Assembly: GCF_001274775.1 (NCBI RefSeq)
Contig: NZ_LGUE01000005.1
Location: 230,344-294,343 of the forward strand
Length of the DNA stretch: 64,000 nt
Reading direction: 5' to 3'
DNA from: Rossellomorea marisflavi
GTDB taxonomy: Bacteria > Bacillota > Bacilli > Bacillales > Bacillaceae_B
The position numbers and the translations under genes were made by a program. Positions 57,489 through 64,000 of this stretch are shown one piece after another; positions within the stretch are counted from its first letter, which is position 1, and each line of letters starts with the position of its first letter. The notes beneath the pieces are model-generated. The model had not been told where the DNA came from. It did not search any database and saw nothing but the letters and a program-made list of their open reading frames with translations.

Positions 57489-58355
57489 ATGAAAGGCATC
57501 ATATTGGCAGGGGGGAGCGGTACGCGCTTGTATCCATTGACGAAATCAATCTCGAAACATCTCCTTCCCCTTTACGATAAGCCGATGATTTACTACCCCC
57601 TCTGTACGTTGATGGAAGCAGGAATCCGTGAAATCTTGATCATCTCGACGGAGCAGGATCTCGGTCGATACGAGCAGCTTCTCGGAGATGGGAGCACGCT
57701 CGGGATCTCGATTCGCTATGCTGTGCAACCTAAACCGGAAGGCATCGCTCAGGCTTTCATCATAGGGGAAGCTTTTATACGAGGAGAGCGTACCGCATTA
57801 ATTCTCGGAGATAATTTATTCTATGGGCCGGGATTTCAGGACCCTGTATGGAACGAAGATGATGCCCTTGTCTTCGGGGCTAATGTAGAAGATCCGGAGC
57901 GATTCGGGGTGGTGGGCTTTTCGAGCGAAGGGCACGTTGAGTCCATCGAGGAAAAGCCGGCCTGCCCGAAGTCCGATTATGCCGTCGCAGGGTTGTATGT
58001 TTACAATTCCGACGTTGTCGAAGTCGCCAAAAGCCTGCGGCCGTCACGTCGCGGTGAGCTTGAAATTACGGATATCAACCGCTTCTACCTGCAATCGGGG
58101 GAGCTTTCGGTCCGTCTCCTCGGGCAGTATGATACCTGGATGGATGCCGGCACCCATGAGTCCCTTTTCAAAGCGTCGCAGTTTGTCAAAACGATGGAAG
58201 AGACGAGAAACGTGAAGATCGGATGTATCGAGGAAGTAGCTTTCTGCAAAGGGTGGATCACAGCAGGGGAACTGATGAAACTCGGTCATCCGTTACGCAA
58301 TAATCCATATGGCCAGTATTTGATGAGGGTGGCTGGAAGGGGGAGTGCAGGATGA
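57489..58355 (+). CDS. rfbA: glucose-1-phosphate thymidylyltransferase
   Basis: A 288-residue nucleotidyltransferase making dTDP-glucose, first step of dTDP-L-rhamnose synthesis. KGIILAGGSGTRLYPLTKSISKHLLP is the signature (read in two parts: GIILAGGSGTRLYPLT, SKHLLPLYDKPMIYYPL). GDNLFYGPGF and YVYNSDVVE support RmlA. ATG 57489 is chosen from GGGAG spacing and family start. Stop overlaps rfbC start by 4 bases. Confidence 0.97.
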   Translation: MKGIILAGGSGTRLYPLTKSISKHLLPLYDKPMIYYPLCTLMEAGIREILIISTEQDLGRYEQLLGDGSTLGISIRYAVQPKPEGIAQAFIIGEAFIRGERTALILGDNLFYGPGFQDPVWNEDDALVFGANVEDPERFGVVGFSSEGHVESIEEKPACPKSDYAVAGLYVYNSDVVEVAKSLRPSRRGELEITDINRFYLQSGELSVRLLGQYDTWMDAGTHESLFKASQFVKTMEETRNVKIGCIEEVAFCKGWITAGELMKLGHPLRNNPYGQYLMRVAGRGSAG

Positions 58356-58894
58356 AGGTCATCGAGACCGATGTCCTTGGCGTGGTGGTGCTTGAACCAC
58401 TCTTGTTCGGGGATCATCGGGGATATTTTTTCGAAAGTTACAATGAACGAACAGCAGGCATTCATGGATTGACGGCGAGGTTCGTCCAGGATAACGAATC
58501 CTTTTCAGAGAAGGCGGGTGTCCTGAGGGGGTTGCACTATCAAATCGGGGAACATGCTCAGGCAAAGCTTGTGAGGGTGGTTTCGGGGTCGATCTTTGAT
58601 GTGGCGGTGGATATTCGTAAGGGATCGGAGACATTTGGCCGCTGGTTCGGGACGGTCCTCAGTGACCGGAATAAGCGGCAGCTTTACGTTCCAAAAGGGA
58701 TGGCCCACGGCTTTTGCACGCTGGAAGCGGAAACCACCGTCCTTTACAAGGCGGACGCTTTTTATCACGCCGTGTCCGACAGGGGGATCCGCTGGGATGA
58801 CCCTCATCTTGCCATCGACTGGCCGGTGGATGTGCCGATTCTTTCTGGCAAGGATGAAAGTCTGCCGAGTTGGGAGGATGCCGACTTTGAATAA
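58352..58894 (+). CDS. rfbC: dTDP-4-dehydrorhamnose 3,5-epimerase
   Basis: A 180-residue cupin epimerase (RmlC), third step of the pathway. Signatures: FVQDNESFSEKAGVLRGLHYQ (His of the catalytic dyad), VRVVSGSIFDVAVDIRKGS, VPKGMAHGF and the active Tyr in YKADAFY. Overlaps rfbA by 4 and rfbB by 8 bases, so the four genes form one translationally linked operon. Confidence 0.96.
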   Translation: MKVIETDVLGVVVLEPLLFGDHRGYFFESYNERTAGIHGLTARFVQDNESFSEKAGVLRGLHYQIGEHAQAKLVRVVSGSIFDVAVDIRKGSETFGRWFGTVLSDRNKRQLYVPKGMAHGFCTLEAETTVLYKADAFYHAVSDRGIRWDDPHLAIDWPVDVPILSGKDESLPSWEDADFE

Positions 58895-59873
58895 GCACAC
58901 CATCCTTGTTACGGGGGGAGCGGGATTCATCGGTCATCACTTCATCAACCATAGATTGAGAGAAACGGAGGACAGGATCGTGAATCTTGATTCCCTCACC
59001 TATGCAGGAGACCTTGGGGCGTTGAAAGAGTTGGAGGGGAATCCACGCTATGCATTCGCGAAGGGGGATGTGAACGACCTGAAGCTCGTCGATGATCTGA
59101 TCAGGCGGCACAACATCAATCTGATCGTTCATTTTGCGGCAGAGTCCCATGTGGACAGGAGCATCGCCTCGGCATCTTCTTTCATCCAGACGAATATAGC
59201 CGGCACCCAGATGCTTCTGGATGCAGCGAGGAAGCACGGGGTCCGGTTCATTCACATTTCGACGGACGAAGTATACGGGAGCCTCGGGGAAACAGGGGTC
59301 TTCACGGAAGCATCCCCCCTTGCACCGCGAAGCCCCTATGCCGCCAGCAAAGCATCATCCGATTGCCTCGTCCTCGCCTGTTACCATACATTCGGCCTGC
59401 CAGTCAATGTTACGCGCTGTACAAACAATTACGGACCGCGGCAGTTCCCGGAGAAGTTCATTCCGAAGATGATCATCGAGGCACTGAGAGGGAATCCGCT
59501 TCCCCTCTATGGAAACGGGGAAAACGTAAGGGATTGGATCCACGTGCACGATCATTGCACGGCCATCGACGCTGTGATTGAAAAAGGGGTTGCAGGGGAA
59601 GTCTACAACATCGGGTCTTCCAATGAACGGAAAAACCTTGAGGTCGCAAGGTTCATCCTTGAGGAGCTCGAATTAGATGATAGCCGGATCACCTATGTTG
59701 ATGACCGCCCCGGACATGATTACCGCTACGCACTCAATTCGGATAAGATCAGGAATGAATTGGGCTGGGCACCCCGATATGAATTTGAGGCGGCTTTGAA
59801 GAAGACGATCCGATGGTATAAGGAGCACCGCCCGTGGTGGGAATGGGTGTTGAAAAGGAGTGAGGGCCTGTGA
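58887..59873 (+). CDS. rfbB: dTDP-glucose 4,6-dehydratase
   Basis: A 328-residue extended SDR (RmlB), second step: dTDP-glucose to dTDP-4-keto-6-deoxyglucose. NAD motif TGGAGFIGHHF, STDEVYGS, and YAASKAS (Tyr-x-x-x-Lys) are present. TTG 58887 is chosen: GGGAGG is nine bases upstream but directly abuts the in-frame ATG 58878; a larger open frame upstream overlaps rfbC completely and is not coding. Order A-C-B-D differs from the common A-B-D-C but is common in Bacillus. Confidence 0.95.
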   Translation: MNKHTILVTGGAGFIGHHFINHRLRETEDRIVNLDSLTYAGDLGALKELEGNPRYAFAKGDVNDLKLVDDLIRRHNINLIVHFAAESHVDRSIASASSFIQTNIAGTQMLLDAARKHGVRFIHISTDEVYGSLGETGVFTEASPLAPRSPYAASKASSDCLVLACYHTFGLPVNVTRCTNNYGPRQFPEKFIPKMIIEALRGNPLPLYGNGENVRDWIHVHDHCTAIDAVIEKGVAGEVYNIGSSNERKNLEVARFILEELELDDSRITYVDDRPGHDYRYALNSDKIRNELGWAPRYEFEAALKKTIRWYKEHRPWWEWVLKRSEGL

Positions 59874-60700
59874 CGATCATGATCACGGGTGGATCAGGTC
59901 AACTCGGCAGTGAAATCATCCGGCAGCTGAGGGATGCGGGCCGGCCGTTCCTGGCACCGCAAAGGGCCGAATGCGATGTGACGGATGTGAAGCAGACCAA
60001 GGACTTCGTATACCGGTGCTCCCCTGATATCATCATCCATTGTGCGGCGTTCACGGATGTGGAGCGGGCGGAAGAGGAGCAGGAACGGGCTTTTCTCGTG
60101 AATGCAACGGGAACCAAACATATTGCGGAAGCAGCGAGTGCGGTCGGTGCCGTGTTGGTATACATCAGCACCGACTATGTCTTTGATGGGAAGAAGAAGG
60201 ACCCATATGGGGAGGGGGATCATCCGGTTCCCTTGAACGTCTACGGAAGATCCAAGCTTGCCGGCGAAGAGGCTGTTAGGGAGGCGATTTCGCGGCATTA
60301 TATCGTGCGGACGTCCTGGGTGTTCGGCGGAGCGGGGCCGAACTTCATCAAGAAGATCTTGACCTTATCGAAAACGAAGGACACCCTTAAGGTCGTGGAC
60401 GACGTCATGGGCAGCCCGACGTATACCGTAGATCTCGCCGGGGCCATTCTTCGCCTGATTCAAACGGATCGATTCGGGACCTTCCATCTCGCAAATGGAG
60501 GGGCATGCTCGTGGTACGACCTGGCTGCTGAAGCCATCCGGCTTTCAGGAAGTGGGACAACGATCCTACCATGCTCTTCAGAGGCTTACCCAAGCAAGGC
60601 AGTCAGGCCACGGTACTCTGTGCTCGGCAACCATAAAACGCAGCCCCTCCCGCAGTGGCAGACTGCGGTCAAGCGCTATCTAGCATCCATATCGGTTTAA
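59870..60700 (+). CDS. rfbD: dTDP-4-dehydrorhamnose reductase
   Basis: A 276-residue SDR (RmlD) completing dTDP-L-rhamnose. IMITGGSGQLGSEI, STDYVFDG and YGRSKLAGE (catalytic Tyr/Lys) are visible. GTG start overlapping the rfbB stop. Rhamnose made here may go to the surface glycan assembled by the following glycosyltransferase; no dedicated rhamnosyltransferase or polysaccharide exporter lies within the window. Confidence 0.96.
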   Translation: MTIMITGGSGQLGSEIIRQLRDAGRPFLAPQRAECDVTDVKQTKDFVYRCSPDIIIHCAAFTDVERAEEEQERAFLVNATGTKHIAEAASAVGAVLVYISTDYVFDGKKKDPYGEGDHPVPLNVYGRSKLAGEEAVREAISRHYIVRTSWVFGGAGPNFIKKILTLSKTKDTLKVVDDVMGSPTYTVDLAGAILRLIQTDRFGTFHLANGGACSWYDLAAEAIRLSGSGTTILPCSSEAYPSKAVRPRYSVLGNHKTQPLPQWQTAVKRYLASISV

Positions 60701-60719
60701 GATATAATGCACGTTTTTT

Positions 60720-60751
60720 CACATACCTTGTAATGAGGTATGTGTTTTTTT
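60720..60751 (+). terminator. terminator after rfbD
   Basis: CACATACCT-TGTAATG-AGGTATGTG, then T7, immediately ahead of the glycosyltransferase RBS. Confidence 0.88.
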
Positions 60752-60766
60752 GAGAGGAGGAGGGAG

Positions 60767-63010
60767 ATGAAAGGCTGGGATTATCGTTATGCGACATTTG
60801 ACGTTGACGAAGCGGAGGAATTGCCTGCAGGTGCCATCCGATATGGCCCGTGGTCCGGTCATCGCTTGTTCGCATATGATCTTGTACGCTACCTTGCTCC
60901 TGCATGCATCGTGGAGCTCGGCACTCAATATGGAACGTCATTTTTCAGCTTTTGTCAGGCGGTGAAGGATGGAGAAATGCCCTCCATCTGTCATGCCGTG
61001 GATACATGGGAAGGGGATCCTCACGCAGGCTATTACGGGGACGATGTATACGCAGGCGTCAAAGCGGTGACGGAAAGGGAGTTCCCCGGAATCGGCAAGC
61101 TTCTGAGGAAAACCTTCGATGAAGCCCTCGAGGAGTTCGAGGACGGATCCATTGACCTTCTTCATATCGACGGATACCACACATATGAAGCGGTCAGCCA
61201 TGACTACACCACGTGGCTGCCGAAGCTGTCGGAGAATGGGGTCGTCCTCTTCCACGATACTTATGTGAGGGGCCGGGACTTTGGCGTATACAAATTCTGG
61301 GCGGAGCAACAGGGGACCCCTCATATCGACTTCACCCACAGCAACGGACTTGGGGTCCTCTTCCCTAAAGGGATCAGTGCCCAGCAAGAACATATGCTCA
61401 TCCGGAAAGGAGAAATGGTAGAGGTTTACCGGGGGACCGACCGGATCGGACGCCTCAGGCGGAACAATGAAGAGGGGGGAGTGGAGCCCTCCATGTTCAC
61501 GGCCTATCTCTATATCTCTGATTCTTATACCGATCACTATCTTCACATCATCTTCAATCGCCTGATGGAAAAGGGAATTGATATCGTTCTGTGCGATGCC
61601 GATGCGTCACAGCCGGAAATAGATCCAAAGCATCCGCGTGTGTATGTATCCATAGGGGAGGACTGGGAGGAATTCAAAGGATTGAACAGCCTGCCCCTTG
61701 AGGAGCGCAGGCGATGGATCCATGTGAAGTCGGGAGAGGAGATCGAGGCGGATCATCTCTTTCACTGCTGGTTGAAGCGGACGGATCCCCTGCCTGAAGG
61801 GGAGGAGATTTCCATTCCTTCCACCATCAGCGACCGGCCCCTCGTGTCAGTCTTCACGGCAGCCTACCGGTCGGGAAACAAAATCAGGCGGCCCTATGAA
61901 TCTCTCTTGAAGCAGACCTATACGAACTGGGAATGGGTCATCGTGGATGACTCCGGTGACGAAGATGAGACGTACCAAACGGCTCTGGTGGGCCTTGATG
62001 ACTCAAGAGTCAGGCGCTACCGGCCAGACGGATCGTCCGGATATATCGGAGCGGTGAAACGGTATGCGGCAAGCTTGTGCACCGGGGAAATCCTGGTGGA
62101 GGTTGATCATGATGACGAGCTCACGGAGGATTGTCTGGAGAAAATCGTGTCGGCCTTCCAGGCGAATCCCGAAGCCGGATTTGCCTATGGGGATTGTACG
62201 GAGGTCCATGCCGACAATCTTCACGCCCATTGGTACGGGTGGGACAGCGGCTACGGCTATAACCTGTACTACCGGGTGTGGATCCATAAGATGAAGCGCT
62301 GGCAGAACGTGAATAAGCACACGGCCCTTAATGGAACGACCATCAGGCATCTCGTCGGCCTTCCGAACCATCCCCGTGCATGGAGGCGGGACTGCTATCA
62401 TCTCATCGGTGGGCACAGGGAGGAGCTGCTCGTGGCAGATGACTATGACCTTCTCGTCCGGACGTTCCTGTCTACCCGTGTCGTGGCCATCCCGGACCTT
62501 CTCTATATCCAATACCGGAACGCAGGTGGGAGCAATACGACGTTTACAAGGAACAAGCAGATCCAGCTTCTCGTGCAGCAGCTTTACCTCTATTATGGGG
62601 ACCGGATCGGGGAGAGGCTCGAGTCCCTTGAACTGCCCCGTGAGATTCCATATGACCGGATCTGGAAGCGGAAAACGGATGATGCCGGTGTGAAGACGGC
62701 TCATCTCATCCATGAGAGGGAGGATCGTCGCTCATTGTTATTCCCCATCCCTCATGAAGAAGAAGAGTATGATCACACTCTTCTTCTTGAAGCACTCAGG
62801 GAAGGCCTGGAAACCGGATTCTCAGATCATGAGATTGTCATCGCCGGAAGGATCCCGCATCTTGTGGAAACCTACGCGGCCAATGCACCGATGGGGGCGA
62901 TCAGGTGGTGGCCGATGGAAGTGGAAGATGATTGGGAAACCTGTCTCCGGTATGCTTCTTACATGGCTTCGTGTAAGGAGAAGGTGGTTGTGGGAAGGGG
63001 AGGGACTTAA
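60767..63010 (+). CDS. methyltransferase-glycosyltransferase fusion protein
   Basis: A 747-residue cytoplasmic protein. Residues about 25-200 are a class I SAM methyltransferase of the Methyltransf_24 type (IVELGTQYGTSFFSFC, IDLLHIDGYHTYEAV, GVVLFHDTYV). After a linker region with NMW-like sequences (about 230-360), residues about 355-620 are a GT2 glycosyltransferase (RPLVSVFTAAYRSGNKI, WVIVDDSGDEDET, LVEVDHDDELTEDCL). The C-terminal ~120 residues look like an acceptor module. ATG 60767 after GAGGAGGGAG. Adjacent to rhamnose genes, so a sugar-decorating role in spore or cell surface glycans is likely; acceptor unknown. Confidence 0.85.
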   Translation: MKGWDYRYATFDVDEAEELPAGAIRYGPWSGHRLFAYDLVRYLAPACIVELGTQYGTSFFSFCQAVKDGEMPSICHAVDTWEGDPHAGYYGDDVYAGVKAVTEREFPGIGKLLRKTFDEALEEFEDGSIDLLHIDGYHTYEAVSHDYTTWLPKLSENGVVLFHDTYVRGRDFGVYKFWAEQQGTPHIDFTHSNGLGVLFPKGISAQQEHMLIRKGEMVEVYRGTDRIGRLRRNNEEGGVEPSMFTAYLYISDSYTDHYLHIIFNRLMEKGIDIVLCDADASQPEIDPKHPRVYVSIGEDWEEFKGLNSLPLEERRRWIHVKSGEEIEADHLFHCWLKRTDPLPEGEEISIPSTISDRPLVSVFTAAYRSGNKIRRPYESLLKQTYTNWEWVIVDDSGDEDETYQTALVGLDDSRVRRYRPDGSSGYIGAVKRYAASLCTGEILVEVDHDDELTEDCLEKIVSAFQANPEAGFAYGDCTEVHADNLHAHWYGWDSGYGYNLYYRVWIHKMKRWQNVNKHTALNGTTIRHLVGLPNHPRAWRRDCYHLIGGHREELLVADDYDLLVRTFLSTRVVAIPDLLYIQYRNAGGSNTTFTRNKQIQLLVQQLYLYYGDRIGERLESLELPREIPYDRIWKRKTDDAGVKTAHLIHEREDRRSLLFPIPHEEEEYDHTLLLEALREGLETGFSDHEIVIAGRIPHLVETYAANAPMGAIRWWPMEVEDDWETCLRYASYMASCKEKVVVGRGGT

Positions 63011-63097
63011 AGGAGGGACAACGCTCAATTTACCTGATACAAAAAATCCTGAAAATGGTACAATCAACACATCAATGCGTTTTCAGGAGGGTGTTTT

Positions 63098-63292
63098 ATG
63101 GTCGGAGGAGACATTGTATTTCAATTGATCATGCTCATCATGCTTGGGACATTGGTGGTTGCCACCATTTATGTCGCACGCTCCATCATCAAAGGCAAAC
63201 AAAAGAGGAGTCACGAAGAAGCGCGACTATGATCAATTGAGGGTAAGCTTGATGATATGATAGCGGTCATTGAAAAAAAGAAGCCGGAGTGA
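63098..63292 (+). pseudogene. DUF4083-like small membrane protein gene interrupted by in-frame TGA
   Basis: ATG 63098 after TTCAGGAGGGTG opens a 44-residue frame: IVFQLIMLIMLGTLVVATIYV is one membrane helix, then a basic tail ending EEARL, stop TGA at 63230-63232. Reading on in the same frame for 20 codons gives SIEGKLDDMIAVIEKKKPE before TGA 63290-63292, which is the expected helix of DUF4083-type proteins. So one codon separates two halves of an apparently intact gene: a recent nonsense change, sequencing error or read-through. If not, the real product is the 44-residue peptide. Confidence 0.65.
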
Positions 63293-63330
63293 ATCGGTAT
63301 TTAGACGATCCGATGGGCGAGAGAAATAAT

Positions 63331-63371
63331 AAAACCGGACGCGCCAGCAAATGGCCGTCCGGTTTTATTTA
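63331..63371. terminator. bidirectional terminator
   Basis: AAAACCGGACG and CGTCCGGTTTT pair around a GCCAGC/ATGG loop, with T-rich flanks on both strands; it lies between the DUF4083-like gene and the convergent transporter gene. Confidence 0.85.
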
Positions 63372-63373
63372 TT

Positions 63374-64000
63374 TTATTGAATCAGCTTATTCTCCTTCAA
63401 ATACTCTTCAGCCACTTCTCTTGCAGAGCGGTCTTCGACGGAAACCTGATAGTTCATTTCCCTCATCTCGTCATCCGTGATCTTACCGGACAATTTGTTG
63501 AGGATGTCCTCAAGCTCTGGGTATTCTTCAAGGAGCTCCTCTTTCATGATCGGGGCACCCTGATACGGAGGGAAGAGGCCCTTATCATCTTCGAGTACTT
63601 TCAGGTTGTATTTCTCGATTTCAGGATCAGTGGAGTAGGCGTCGGCCAGATTGATCTTGCCTGAATCAATGGCTGTGTACCGCAGTTCGGGCTGCATGAC
63701 CTTCACGGATGGGAACTCGATGCCATAAAGTTTCTGGATGCCGGGGTAGCCGTCGTCCCGCTCAGGGAATTCCGGTGTGAATCCAGCCTTGATGCTGCCC
63801 TGGATGGCCTTCAAATCGGAAATGGTCTTCAGGTCATACTGCTGTGCCAGCTCCTCGGAAACGGCAAGGGCATAGGTATTGTTGTACTTCATCGGCTCAA
63901 GTAACGCGAAGCCGAGTTTATCCTTTGCACCTTCCTTCGCCTGTTTATAGACGTCCTCCTCGTTGGTGCTTTCAGGTGATTCCTTCAGGAGATCGGCAAT
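63374..64000 (-). CDS. glycine betaine/osmoprotectant-type substrate-binding protein (C-terminal part)
   Basis: The minus strand is open from the window edge to TAA at 63374: about 208 residues, the C-terminal part of an OpuAC/OpuCC-type binding protein. Visible blocks: LGFALLEPMKYNNTYALAV, DLKTISDLKAIQGSIKAGF, YPGIQKLYGIEF, and KINLADAYSTDPEI (ligand-domain hinge area). The end ...VAEEYLKENKLIQ is typical. Family members bind glycine betaine, choline or carnitine and deliver it to an ABC importer; the rest of the operon is outside the window. Confidence 0.9.
   Translation of the reverse strand: MADLLKESPESTNEEDVYKQAKEGAKDKLGFALLEPMKYNNTYALAVSEELAQQYDLKTISDLKAIQGSIKAGFTPEFPERDDGYPGIQKLYGIEFPSVKVMQPELRYTAIDSGKINLADAYSTDPEIEKYNLKVLEDDKGLFPPYQGAPIMKEELLEEYPELEDILNKLSGKITDDEMREMNYQVSVEDRSAREVAEEYLKENKLIQ

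Noticed and set aside
58596-58886. An upstream extension of rfbB
   Set aside because: It lies wholly inside rfbC in another frame; family alignment and RBS spacing place the rfbB start at 58887.

Overview
The window reads as chromosome of an endospore-former-type Bacillaceae bacterium of moderate GC, most like the Rossellomorea / marine Bacillus group (genus-level placement is inference). The evidence is the gene order cggR-gapA-pgk-tpiA-gpmI-eno followed by secG-est-rnr-smpB-ssrA, AAGGAGG-type ribosome binding sites with frequent TTG/GTG starts, sigma-A promoters, a CggR operator, and a GC-rich palindromic repeat of a type I associate with Bacillaceae genomes.

Layout. 1-4.3 kb: envelope genes (two DedA proteins, an MGDG-synthase-type glycosyltransferase, a polysaccharide deacetylase, the undecaprenyl pyrophosphate phosphatase BcrC). 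4.5-8.7 kb: an OmpR/histidine-kinase pair, an interspersed repeat, an NDxxF lipoprotein, a membrane protein and an acetyltransferase. 8.8-17.8 kb: sigma-54 (rpoN), a glutaredoxin-like protein and the glycolytic operon. 17.8-23.3 kb: secG, a 120-bp tandem repeat array, carboxylesterase, RNase R, SmpB and tmRNA. 23.4-27.3 kb: a less conserved block directly downstream of ssrA (P-loop NTPase, M29 aminopeptidase, small kinase-like ATPase, CD3324-family protein, acetyltransferase).

27.4-34.6 kb is the most striking locus: a cobalamin riboswitch with an intrinsic terminator, then an LPNTG wall-anchored alpha/alpha-toroid protein, a DUF4430 protein, EcfT, a double-ATPase EcfA, an S component and a sortase. 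The first two genes resemble the alpha and beta domains of animal transcobalamin/intrinsic factor split over two secreted proteins, so the operon looks like a surface B12-capture and ECF-import system with its own sortase.

34.6-41 kb: a cation efflux gene under an ArsR/CzrA-like operator, then small enzymes, DinB proteins, lipoproteins and acetyltransferases. 41-46.5 kb: an RpiR regulator, a fructose-family PTS EIIABC and a GH38 alpha-mannosidase, resembling mannosylglycerate use (MngA/MngB). 46.5-49.7 kb: pyruvate oxidase-type enzyme, a cofactor-dependent phosphoglycerate mutase (second PGM of the window) and an acetyltransferase. 49.7-52.5 kb: a very AT-rich single-gene insertion encoding a PHP-domain plus ABC/SMC-type ATPase, a candidate defence gene. 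52.5-57.3 kb: two peptide-type ABC permeases without partners, an atypical SDR, glutamate decarboxylase and a small secreted protein. 57.5-63 kb: the four dTDP-L-rhamnose genes and a large methyltransferase-glycosyltransferase fusion. 63.1-64 kb: a DUF4083-like gene broken by an in-frame TGA and the 3' part of a glycine-betaine-type binding protein. No tRNA, rRNA, CRISPR array, transposase or integrase was seen.
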